A stretch of 64,000 bases of DNA from Aedes albopictus (lineage: Eukaryota > Arthropoda > Insecta > Diptera > Culicidae), in the NCBI RefSeq assembly GCF_035046485.1, contig NC_085136.1, forward strand, positions 161,383,963 through 161,447,962, in the 5' to 3' direction. The position numbers were made by a program, and so were the translations under genes. Every line of letters begins with the position of its first letter. Position 1 is the first letter of the stretch. The notes below the pieces were generated by a model. The model saw only the letters and a program-made list of their open reading frames with translations, had not been told where the DNA came from and made no database searches. This document shows, one piece after another, positions 1 to 10,164 of this stretch.

Positions 1-119
1 ATAGGCCACACCCCCAAAATGCCGAAATCCCATAAGCTCTTAGTCTCCTATTAAGCGGATTCCTATTGCGCCCCCCGACCAGTGATCTTATAAGAGTCTC
101 GACTGTACCTTTGATGGCT

Positions 120-600
120 TCGAACCCCACGAAAACTCCTCGTAACACTTAAGTAACGCCTCTGCATCCCGCCAAAAATACTCAGAAACGTCTTGAAATG
201 CCTCCAAAATCCCCCTAAACCCTTTGGAGACGGCATTTTCACCTCTCTAGATGCAACCTCGCTAATCTAGAACACGTTTGTGATGGTCGATTTTCTCGGC
301 TGGGCACATACGACCCCTCCGTCCCCAAAGGGTTAAACCCCCTCGGACCCCATGTAACGCACCTGAGAAGCTCCAAACCCCCCAAAAACTCTTCCGTAAG
401 GCTTCCGTAAAATCCTCCTAAAACAAAACCCCTAAAAGCGCCTCCGTAACGCCTCTAAAACCAGCCAAAAATTCTCTGAGACTTCCTGAAATGACTCCGA
501 AACGCCCTTAAGACCCACACGGACCCCATGTAACGCACATGAGGTCTTCGGAAACACCCAAAAACGAACCTGTAACTTTCCTTTGCTCTCCTCTATAAAC
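120..600. repeat. Degenerate C-rich repeat tract
   Basis: The tract is built from diverged copies of motifs such as CGCCTC, CCAAAAA and CCCCTAAA. One phrase, CGGACCCCATGTAACGCAC, occurs near 345 and again near 519, about 174 bp apart. This looks like an old minisatellite or satellite remnant continuing from outside the window. Open frames here are low complexity and I do not call genes. Confidence 0.4.
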
Positions 601-768
601 ACCCCTTGGCCGCCGTTGCAATAGGTCCCGTCATTATGAAATATTCTTATGCACAATATTGGCTCTGAGTAGCGTTCCCTCTTTTTATGCAGGGCATAAA
701 AAAGGTGCACACATTAAAAGTGAAATTTGAAAAATAACATGCATAAAAAGAGGTTTTAGTGTACTATG

Positions 769-828
769 TACAAAATGATTATAAGACCAGTATTTCTCTA
801 TGGCCATGAGACCTGAATACTCAAGGAG
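769..828 (+). pseudogene. RTE-type LINE reverse transcriptase scrap
   Basis: Translation from 769 reads YKMIIRPVFLYGHET, a stop, then ILKE. This matches the stretch after the palm domain in RTE-type LINEs (the usual pattern is LYKT-L-LYGHE-W-LKE). Only about 20 residues are recognisable, with one in-frame stop, so it is a dead fragment. The larger RTE relic at 27.7-30.8 kb lacks exactly this part of the protein, so the two cannot be compared directly. The strand and family call rest on this one motif. Confidence 0.5.
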
Positions 829-2970
829 AAATTATAAATTTGTTTGCTTCACTAATGGCATGGGCATTGTCAGCCAAACGTTCGATAAAATGGAATTACC
901 TTGAGAATTACTCGCCAATTGGCACAGCGTTTACTCAAAAGGATAGAGGCAAATCTCATCTGCTAAAATAACCAAAACCACTTACATTTTCTGCCTATCT
1001 GATTCACTCTCCTCAAACTAGAAAACCATAAAGCGCATTATAGCAATAAGATTTTGTTGAAAGAAAGTACGTCCTCTTTGCTGTATTTTATTGTGCTTGA
1101 ACATCCTATCTGCTAGTGCCCAACACGCAACTAAGCCTGAGAAATGGTTCCCATCGACCCAGAATTTAATGGCGGTGCGGGAAAACGAATTCATTGAAAA
1201 TCATTGCCCCCTCATCCAGTAGCATCCGAACGACGACGTTGGACCATCTCGAGAGGAAACTTTTTTTTTGTTGCTATTACGTTTACACAAGTAATGTAAC
1301 GGATACATTGTGGAGGAGATGTGCCCGGCGCTCTCTGCAGTCTCTGGAAAGGCTAGGGAAATCATGCAGGGACGGTGTTTACATTCGTGAGTGAAACTTT
1401 CAGAGGGCCACTTTGGTTTACTTTGCGTAGAGTGCTGGTCTGCGGCGCCACCGAGGAAAATTAGTTTGAGCTGGGGATTTGGAGCTCTATTCTTTATTGG
1501 CTGTGACCTACATAGAGCGGAGGCGTTCAATTTGAGGGGCAATTTGCTTAGATTTTTTTTTTGTGTGATGGTAATGAAAGTACGTTGACAATTTTATGCT
1601 AAAAACGCCTTGTTCACAATGGTCGAACATTACCTTTTACTATGCGTCGCGATATCACCCTCTCAGATTACAGAACTTCCTGAATGTTAAGACGTTACCT
1701 ACTTAAATAGGGCGCTTTGCATAATGTGTTGATGAACCAGCTGGAGGGTAAAAATCTTGATGATAATAAGCATAATAACACTTTGCTTTTCCTAAAACTT
1801 GCCAATCAATTGAAAAAGGCAGACTTATTTTATCGATTTCATCTTGTATCAAATTCAATAAACTCTCTTATTCCTCGAACGATAGAAACACTAGCACCAA
1901 ACGAGGTTCTCGTTCATCAGGCTTAATTGACGGAAAATAGTCCATTACGACCATTTGATACACGTCATTATGTTCTGTCCTTGCAATTCGCTTATCCTAG
2001 CGTGATGGGATGATGATTTCCTTTAGTTGCGTTTTTTTATCCACAGGAGACTCCGCACTTCTCTTTGCGCTGCCCAGACGGTTGTCGTTGTCACCATGGC
2101 GTTATTTAATACGACTGCGCCTGATGAGTTCAGTTATTAACCCTTGTCTCTTTAGGTGGGAAGCATTACCCTCCATTTGTATCAATTTGTTTCGTTGGCC
2201 TAATTAGCGTGACTCGTGTTTTATGCTCGGTAAGAATAAATGTTTAAGTGTTCGTAACCAAAAGAAATCGTCCTGTTTGATCTGTTAACAATACCTTATC
2301 AAATAAGAAATATGAAACAAACACATTAAAAATTACAAAAAATAGCAAAGTTTCAGTTTGGCACACTCATTTGTCATAAATCTAAGGAATAGTGAGTCGA
2401 AGTCACGAGTTTTATTTACGCTTACAAAGATTATTTGTGCAGTCCGGTATTAAATCATTTGAAGCGTCTTCGAGACTATTATGTACGCATACGTTTTTCG
2501 TGACAACGCTTTCCATAAGGTGAATACAGAAAAGCTCATGGCAGTATTACACTATTGAAATGATATCTACCTGTAGGCGCGAGAATGGCGCAATATCAAA
2601 TGGCTTGATCGTGTGCCCATGGTTTATTTTATAATTGAGCAAAAGTTGTACAATGCATTAATCGGAAATCCATGCTTTAGTTTCAAAAGAAGTGTGCAAT
2701 GCAAACTCATTTTGAGTGGAATAACGTTTTCAGATCAGCTAAGATTTGTCGGTCTTCAAATTTTGATACTCTGTATGTGGAGTTATATTTTGTCAATAGA
2801 AATAGAACCAGTACAAGCAGTATAAACAATAACATGCTTGTTGGCTCGATGTGAATTCATTTTAATTTTGGGCTTGACAATGTGGAACCTAATCGAGCCA
2901 AGTACGAGACACTGAAGACGACCATACAGTTGAGGGCGAAATACGTACCTATCTGACAAAGAATGCAAAT
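829..2970. other. No supported feature
   Basis: AT-rich DNA with short open frames of 60-113 codons on both strands, none with a recognisable motif. I see no repeats with target duplications, no RNA gene and no splice-bounded coding exon that I can support. Confidence 0.4.
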
Positions 2971-2975
2971 CCTTA

Positions 2976-3071
2976 GGGCCAATTTCTTCACCTCGGCTTA
3001 ACTCGTAAGCCAGGCTTACCCATATAGTTAAACCTGGCTTAACGCCTAAGCCAGGGTGAAGAAATCGACCC
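2976..3071. mobile_element. 96-bp palindromic MITE, TTA target duplication
   Basis: The left arm begins GGGCCAATTTCTTCACC and the right arm is its imperfect reverse complement, ending GGTGAAGAAATCGACCC. The whole unit folds into one hairpin built on the phrase AAGCCAGG. TTA flanks it on both sides (2973-2975 and 3072-3074), which fits a 3-bp target duplication. There is no coding capacity. It is a non-autonomous DNA transposon whose superfamily I cannot name from the termini. Confidence 0.75.
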
Positions 3072-3787
3072 TTAGTGGCATTAAAAGGAACAGTACTTAA
3101 CCCAATTTCTTTTTACTAAATGTAGAACCTTATTTTTCAGTACAGTGCTCATTAGGGCAGTTCAGATTTCAAACATGTTGAAAATTCAAAGCCCCCATAT
3201 GTTCATTACAATCCTTAGTGCAAAACTAGAATCCTGTCAAATTCTCAGCCATTTTGCTGGTGATTTAATGGTGGCCCAAGAGCAAAATAGGTTTGTATGG
3301 GAATTACTATGGAGAATTAAAAAAAATCTCCGCGTTGTAAAGCATTCACACATGGATAAAGTCATAGGGTCAAAGTCAAATTGAATTCTTCAGATCTCAA
3401 TGATGAATGTTGCCGAAGACCGGAACTTATTTCGACAATCGGCAAAAAAGATATTAACCAAATTCTCTCTCGAATGCGCATCTTCATAGACGACCCAAGC
3501 AACCAAAAGTTCGGATAAAACGGCATGTTCAGGCTTAATCAGCTATTCGAAGGAATACGAATAGCATTCTATACAGCCCACTTTTTAAGTAATTAACCGA
3601 ACTTGAGTTCACAAAAAGTTCACTTGTGCCGCTACTGTATGGAATGCTATTCAGCTCATAAATAAGCTTCGATAAAATTAAAAAAAAAAATTGCCCTCAA
3701 TAATCACTTTTTTTATTAAAGAAATATTAGTACCTTTGGAATCCTAATTAATCAATTTCTTGAGTTACATTTTTGTGTATTTTACTT

Positions 3788-3860
3788 ACTATGAGACTTG
3801 AACTCGGGTTTTCCTCGTTGAAAGCCGGCGCCTTACCAATGCTCCATGTTTGCGCTGTTG
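3788..3860 (-). other. tRNA-like relic (SINE or tRNA fossil)
   Basis: The minus strand contains a B-box-like GAGTTCAAGTCTC and, about 45 nt upstream, an A-box-like GCATTGGTAAGGCGCC. The spacing is right for a tRNA or tRNA-derived SINE head, but an acceptor stem does not close by eye. It sits inside the old inverted-repeat element. I do not call it a functional tRNA. Confidence 0.3.
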
Positions 3861-4483
3861 AGCACTGAGGGATTTTAGTCAAAGTGCTGATTTCATTTAT
3901 TAGAGCTCAAAAAGGTTCGCATGTGAACATTTTCTGAACTTGAAGTTGTCTGCGTGAACTTTTTTGAACCCGAATAAACGACAAAGTTTACAAGAAGTTT
4001 ATGTGGAACTTCTTGTGAACTTGCACAGTTTGACATTTTCAGTTTGTTTTGGTCGGCAACTGGTAACAGTGCAAAGCAAAAAATAATGCCAAGTTCGGTC
4101 GTCAGCACCAGTTTATCAGTTTTTAATGACCGTGATTACGTAGATTATCATCGCGCGGATGCTAGAAGTGAGAAAGATCGTCGAGAAGCAAAGCTGGAAG
4201 GGTTTGTTCGCAGCCGAGAAAATGAACTCCTGCGGAATTGTTGTCCCCTACGGGAGCCGAGACGGGAGCAGTCTTTTGCTACATATTACGGATTCTTTTC
4301 GTTCATTGCAGGTAGGTACCGATGAGATATAATAGTGAAACAAAGTGTACTTGCGAAATTCACGCAAGAAGTGGCCGATGAGCTCGATTTTCAAGTGATT
4401 TAATTGAATGAGAACTTCTCCCGAGCTCCGCTGTCTCCAAAGTTCAAGAGAAGTTCACTTTTGGTAAAGGTTAATATCATTGG

Positions 4484-4711
4484 TGTGAATATTGCGTAAC
4501 TCACTGGATCAATCGGTTCCCCACCATCTTAGCAAACTGCACTTGGCATAATCCTCATGCACACGATGAATACGACTTGCTCCGCCAAAGCCCCTCTCCT
4601 CAATCAGGCAGCTTCACACTGACTGCGTCGTCATGGTGCTGGCTGTCACTGATGCTTGCTAGGGGACGGACACGCAAGGGGAATAACAGTAAACTATATT
4701 CACACCCCACA
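4484..4711 (+). repeat. Left LTR, 228 bp
   Basis: Begins TGTGAATATTGCG and ends TATTCACACCCCACA. The outer 8 bases of the two ends are mutually inverted (TGTGAATA / TATTCACA). The same sequence occurs at 6651-6878. Confidence 0.9.
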
Positions 4712-4993
4712 TTCTCCCTCTTCTCCGAAAAAAAAAATGATTTCTTTCTAGCAGGTTTGTTAACTTCTCCCATTCCTTTTCTTTCTGATTGAGCGATTTT
4801 GAGCTCTTAAGGGCCAGTATCAAAGACAATATGCCCCTTCTCCCACTCAAATCGATGATTTTGCTATTCTTGTCCTTGTTTGGTCTCACCATTTTCCTCG
4901 TCCATTGTTCACTTGTTTTGAGTCACAAAAAGTTTCATTTTGTTACTGCCATTATGGATGTCTCATTGCCATCCTTGCTCAAGCTTCAAATGA

Positions 4994-5188
4994 ATAGAGT
5001 TAATAAACTATAGAGGACGAATGTCGCTGGCGTCGCTGCCAAAACATCTCTTGCTGGCGGAGATAGGCCGGGCTATAAGTGTCAAAGCGAAAAAGTATGC
5101 AGTTTGACAGATAGATACCCGACATGTTTCCGAACGAGAACAAAGGGAACAGCAGCGACATTCGTCCTCTATAGTTTCTTAACTCTAT
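4994..5188. mobile_element. Inverted-repeat MITE inside the LTR element
   Basis: Arms of about 36 bp, AATAGAGTTAATAAACTATA on the left and its near-perfect complement on the right, continue through GAGGACGAATGTCGCTG. They enclose about 125 bp without coding. One mismatch is visible in the arm (TAAT versus TAAG). The true terminus may be GAGGACGAATG with a TA duplication inside the longer symmetric block; I cannot decide by eye. Confidence 0.55.
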
Positions 5189-5454
5189 TTTCAAATGGGA
5201 TAGCGAAATTCAAATCTATTTTGTCTGCTTGTTTCGTTTTTGAGGAGGATAGGCATTTTCATGGCCTAAATTTGAACAACAGCTGCTAACCCGGACCTGT
5301 CATCTCCATACAAAAACTGTCAAAGACCCGAAAAATCAGCTGATTTAAGACGTCAAATGTAAAAGGTCCATTCCATTTCTGATTACTAGACTTATTATCA
5401 GGTAATGCGCACGGCCATATCAACTGCAGCAGTAGACAGAACAATCACATTTGG

Positions 5455-6095
5455 GCCCGTTTTATCCAACAACGCCTTCTCCTTGGACGGTTTTCATTAC
5501 ACGTCCCTGCCTTTTCCTTATGCAGAACAGTTTTCAGCGGTTGTCCAACACGCTTTTTCTTTGGACGGTTTTCTTTACACGTCCCTGCATTTTCTTTAGG
5601 CAGAACAATTTTCAGCGGTTATTCAACAACGCCTTTTCCTTGGACGGTTTTCATTACAAGTCCCTGCATTTTCCTTATGCAGAAAAATTTCCGGCGGTTG
5701 TCCAACGCGCCATTTTCATGGACGGTCTTCTTTACACGTCCCTGCATTTTATTTATGCAGATCAATTTTCGGCGGTTATCCAATAACGCCTTTTCCTTGG
5801 ACGGTTTTCATTACACGTCCCTGCATTTTCCTTATGCAGAAAAAATTTCGGCGGTTGTCCAACGCGCCATTTTCTTGGACGGTTTTCATTACACGTCCCT
5901 GCATTTTCCTTATGCAGAAAAAAAATTCGGCGGTTGTCCAACACGATATTTTCTTGGACGGTTTTCATTACACGTCCCTGCATTTTCTTTATGCAGAAAA
6001 AAATTTCGGCGGTTGTCAAACACGCCATTTTCATGGACGGTTTTCATTACACGTCCCTGCATTTTCTTTATGCAGAATAATTTTCGTCGGTTCCA
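5455..6095 (+). repeat. 78/79-bp tandem repeat, about eight units, two hairpins per unit
   Basis: The GGACGG word recurs at 5485, 5563, 5642, 5720, 5799, 5877, 5956 and 6035, giving alternating periods of 78 and 79. Each unit carries GGACG...CGTCC (5-bp stem) followed by CTGCAT-TTTCCTT-ATGCAG (6-bp stem, 7-nt loop). Units with ACGTCCCTGC and GCGGTTGTCCAAC are well conserved. Because 78 is a multiple of three, long open frames appear on both strands. I regard these as by-products of the repeat. Confidence 0.88.
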
Positions 6096-6650
6096 CATGC
6101 CACTAATCGCTCCAAAGCGAAAATTCCGTTTAGACTTGCCTGTTTTCCCAATCATACCAGCCTCGAGTCACCGCGAGTATTTAACGACTCCATTCACAAT
6201 TACCGATTACCTTATCTGTCGCCACATACACCACGTCGTTTGTTTGCCTTTACTTTTTCACCGAGCGACAACATGCGCATGAACAATCCGAGGAACCATC
6301 CTACGCAAGCGTGATCACAAGTGCCGAACAAGAACATGATCAAGCATGCACGCAAGGATCGACTGACGAACCACCCATTCAACTATAACGTGCTATCAGT
6401 CGACAACGAGAGTCAACCATACCACCGCACCAGGGTGTGGTGTATGTGGATGTGTTCGAACCGTTGCGTACACATCCACAACGGCGCGGATAAAAACAAA
6501 AACTTCTCTGAAGCTCGCCTCGTTTGTAGCACTGAACACTTTACACACACAAACAACCCAATTGCTCTCACTGTTTACATGCCAAGTGATTCTACCTACC
6601 TTTCGATTAACTTTAAATAAATTATGATGCACTCCTGGCAGGATCGCCAA

Positions 6651-6878
6651 TGTGAATATTGCGTAACTCACTGGATCAATCGGTTCCCCACCATCTTAGC
6701 AAACTGCACTTGGCATAATCCTCATGCACACGATGAATACGACTTGCTCCGCCAAAGCCCCTCTCCTCAATCAGGCAGCTTCACACTGACTGCGTCGTCA
6801 TGGTGCTGGCTGTCACTGATGCTTGCTAGGGGACGGACACGCAAGGGGAATAACAGTAAACTATATTCACACCCCACA
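6651..6878 (+). repeat. Right LTR, 228 bp
   Basis: Identical by eye to 4484-4711. It is followed directly by the ATTGG duplication, and the hAT-like terminus resumes at CGGACCCAGC. Confidence 0.9.
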
Positions 6879-8374
6879 ATTGGCGGACCCAGCATTTTCT
6901 TTTTTCTTGCTCACTCTCCTAAACATGCACGAGAGGGAGAGCGATGGAAGAGGAGGCAGCTTGCCCCCTCTTTCATCCCGCTCTTTCTCTCGCATGTTTA
7001 GGGGAGCAGGGACGTGCAATTTCGAAAGGAAAACATGACGCACGAAAGCTGTAGCAAATCGTTTCCCATGCGACGGGACTGCTGTGATGCTTCATCTCTC
7101 ACCCAGCAACACACTCGTTCGTTGCTGCTACAGAAACAAGTGTGTATGAAACATGGAATGATACACTTGGATTTTCGTTTCATTTATGAGTCATTGAAAT
7201 ACTTCAACATGCTAAAAACACTATTTAAACCACATTTTTAAATAGTGGTGCACGCCAATAGAATGATAATTATGTTTTATGAAAGAGGATAACAAATTCG
7301 ACCACTTAAATCCAATTAACCGGCGCCCGTGACCATTGAGAGACTAGCGCGCACCAGTGAGACACTAATGCTCTGACGGGTGAAGCACAAGCAATGCGAC
7401 CGGGTGGGAGACTACCGAGTGCTACGATGAGTGGAAAAGTTTTTTTTAACGACCGAGTCATTAGAAAAATGTATGAAACACTTGAAGTGACTCATTCAAA
7501 TGTTGCATGAAAGTGTATCATTGAAACGAAATTGTACGCCCCTGTAGGGGAGTGAGTAAAAAAAAAGAAAAAGCTGACTCCGCGAATGGTTAATATTTAT
7601 TCGAACTTTAAGTAGTAAGTTCAAAAGAAGTTCGAAACAAGTTCGGAGCGGAACATTTCAAATTGGTGTTATATGTCTAATTGAACCAAATTTGAACTTT
7701 AGAGGCACGCAAAAATCTAACATGAGTTCGATTAAAATTTAATTGAACTCTGCTCTAAAGTTCAAAGTAAGTTCTTTCTGAACTTTTTCTCGACTTAAAT
7801 GTCGTTTCGAAGAGAAATCAAAAGCATGTACATGTACTTCCAAGTTCATAAACAATACATGTGTAACTTTTTGGAGAATCAAGTTCGGCGAAGCCAGAAT
7901 TGATCTAAATTTGAACTTCTGATACCGCTCTTCAAGTGTAATCCGAACTTTTGGTTGCTTGGGGATGTCCTGCAAGATGTGCAAGAAGCTAACACGCATA
8001 CTATGATTGCATGTCGAGCGTGTTGGTCGAGCTGTGGTCTTCTGTTCAAGCATGCATGGATGAATATTGAATAATAACTTCTTTTTCGTGAGTCGAAATA
8101 AGTTGCAGTCTTCGGCAACATTCATCATTCATTCCCTATCGGTGTTTGGAACGAGTCGGATGTGAATGTCCGTTTCTCTTCGCGCGGTAGCCTTCGTAGT
8201 TAGTAGAGTTTTTTTTCCCTCGCGCTGAGGGTTTTTTATATCGGTAGTATCCTACTAGTGCGGAGTGTAGTGCCGCAAGGCGAATCCCTCCGATGTTGGG
8301 GAGCGAGTTGCATAGCAACATCGTCCAGCTCTAATCTCGAGGCAAGCATAACTGCCCATCATAAACAACGCACC

Positions 8375-8440
<66 letters not shown>
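8375..8440 (+). repeat. (ACG)22 microsatellite
   Basis: Twenty-two uninterrupted ACG triplets lie in the LINE leader. They create a poly-Thr open frame that I do not treat as a gene. Confidence 0.95.
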
Positions 8441-8441
<1 letters not shown>

Positions 8442-9059
8442 CGGTAACGACGAAGTGAAAAAGTCGACGATAAAGGTCATCAGCGTACAACAGCAGCAGC
8501 AGCCCAAGCCATCGCCACCAACAAGCTACCTACCTACATATAGGTATACAAAGGCTGTGCACAGACCAGTTGAGTATTTTGCATCTTTTTCGCCGCTCTA
8601 TTGTTCCCCAGTCCACCGTCTAGCTCGCAGTAAAAAAATTATTTCGATTTGAGTTTCGATGGTACAGTAGTTCCCCCCGGTTCACGGCCCATTCACACCA
8701 CACTATTTTTTTTAGTTTTAAGTTTTTTTTTTTTTGAGTTGCTATCCTTTCTATTCTTTGATTTTTTTTTGTTTTTTTTTCAACATTTTCTCATATTATA
8801 TTAGTATTTAAGTAGATACAAACATTGAATTGATTTTTTCTAAGTTGCTATCCTTTTTCTATAAGTTTTTTTTCCTCTTTCTTGCCCCTTTTCTCCCGAT
8901 ATCACTTTACTTCGTATTAGAACAGGTGTTGAGACTATTTTTTTTGGTTTGACACCGTTTTGCTCTGCCGCATTTTAACCACAGTGGTTCAAAACCCCTT
9001 TTTTCTGGATTTATTTTTGCTTTTTTGACTTGGTTATTTTTCTCGACGTAGGACTATTG

Positions 9060-9903
9060 CACAATGGTCGGAAAAAGATAAAGTTCGGCCAAAACTCTTT
9101 TTATGTGTTTAATCGAAGTTATAGGTTGTCTAGATATGTTATAAAGTATTTTTAGTGTTTAAAAAAGGGTATTCAAAAATTACGTAACTTCAATAATTTC
9201 AAAAAACGGTAAAAATCAGTGAACCCCACATTTTTGCGTTTTTTGTTAAAAAATCAATTTGAATTTAACTAAATGATCATCTTTCGATCAAAACCAACTA
9301 AGTTTGTTCAAAACGTTTGAAAAATGTGGGAAAATAAATATTATTTCAGTCAAAAATGGAAAAATAACGTAAAATATATGAAAAAACATGACTTTTTTAA
9401 ATAGCTCTAATTTAAAAAACTGCAAATTTCTGCAAAATATTTAAACGTTTTTATGCAGCCCTAAGCATGATGTTTAAGATGTACTATTCGAAATTGAGGC
9501 GACACGTGACGACACGAACCGTTTTTAAACTTAAAAACTACCAAAATTTCTAAGGTACAATATATGAAAATTTGAAAAGTTTTGTGACATGTTAGTTTTG
9601 CACCATGCGTGCATTCAAACAGTCCAATAACAAGCTTTCATATGCTGGATAACATAAAACATATATTCCATTCTCAAAATATTATTATTTTACTTTTTTC
9701 GAATAATTCATTTTTCAATTTTATGACTTAGGCCACTTTGGCAGTGAAAATGTCATTGAAATACAAAAGCTGGTATGCTTTTAATTAAGAATCATAAAAC
9801 TACAATACATTATCTTTGTTATAAGGTGAAATAAAGTTTAAAAATATCAATTTCGTTTTTTGAGAGTTTTGGCCGCCCCTTTGTATGGAGCCCGGCCAAT
9901 GTG
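9060..9903. mobile_element. Transib-like non-autonomous element
   Basis: The left end CACAATGGTCGG and the right end, reverse complement CACATTGGCCGG, agree at 10 of 12 positions. They are flanked by TATTG on both sides (9055-9059 and 9904-9908), a 5-bp duplication. Transib elements have CACWATG-type ends and 5-bp duplications, which is the basis for the call. Their targets are usually GC-rich, which this is not. The interior is AT-rich and non-coding. It lies in the LINE leader and adds 849 bp to it. Confidence 0.55.
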
Positions 9904-10164
9904 TATTGGTTGAATTCAGGTAGGACCACGTCTTCGAATTAGTGCTTTTTTTAGTTGCTATCCTTCTCTTTGTTTTTTTTTTGTTTTTCTTTTTTTTTTC
10001 TCCTTCAATATTTTTTTTTATATAGATATTTAAGTTGGTAAACGGTTTTTTTGGATTGTTGTTTTTTCCCGTTCTCCCAGTTTAACTTTATATTGAACAT
10101 CTGGTTGGTCATATTGGTTTTTTATTGCCATTGTCTGGCATAAGGTATAATAAAATAGGCCTGC

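Larger units (their letters stand above)
4484..6878 (+). mobile_element. Non-autonomous LTR element (TRIM-like), identical LTRs
   Basis: Two 228-bp direct repeats bound a 1939-bp interior. Each starts TGTGAATATT and ends ACCCCACA, the TG...CA form of LTRs. A 5-bp target duplication ATTGG flanks the unit (4479-4483 and 6879-6883). By eye I find no difference between the two LTRs, so insertion should be recent. The interior holds no gag or pol motif. It carries a nested inverted-repeat MITE and a 78/79-bp minisatellite. Oddly, the base after the left LTR starts TTCTCCCTCTTC, which does not look like a tRNA primer site. The sequence before the right LTR (GGCAGGATCGCCAA) is not a polypurine tract. 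Orientation is therefore arbitrary. Confidence 0.88.
4478..7588. mobile_element. hAT-like non-autonomous element with an LTR element inside
   Basis: The left terminus is CATTGGCGGACCCAGC and the right terminus is the reverse complement of CATTCGCGGAGTCAGC. An 8-bp target duplication GTTAATAT flanks it (4470-4477 and 7589-7596). An 8-bp duplication with CA-starting ends is typical of hAT elements. The left terminus was split by the LTR element after its sixth base, so the element resumes at 6884. Without that insertion it is about 711 bp. It contains an inner hairpin (about 6905-7008) and no transposase. Confidence 0.8.
8130..10164 (+). promoter_or_regulatory. 5' UTR of the I-clade LINE, T-rich duplicated blocks
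   Basis: The leader precedes the ORF1 start at 10165. A block starting AGTTGCTATCC followed by T-runs and ending in TATTTAAGT occurs at about 8711-8816 and again at about 9946-10040, with a shorter copy near 8840. So the leader contains an internal duplication, now separated by the MITE at 9060-9903. LINEs of this type are transcribed from promoters inside the 5' UTR; which bases act here cannot be told by eye. Confidence 0.5.

Noticed and set aside
5451..6282. Open frames of 90-201 codons across the 78/79-bp repeat on both strands
   Set aside because: They follow the repeat period, occur in several frames and on both strands, and have no motif. I treat them as by-products.
6321..6620. 99-codon frame in the LTR element interior
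   Set aside because: It ends just before the right LTR but shows no gag or other recognisable feature. Not enough to call a gene.
4478..7596. Reading 4484-4711 and 6651-6878 as two independent MITE copies
   Set aside because: The exact ATTGG duplication outside, TG...CA ends and identical length make one LTR element far more likely.
8258..8458. Poly-Thr frame over the ACG repeat
   Set aside because: It is a translation of a microsatellite in an untranslated leader.
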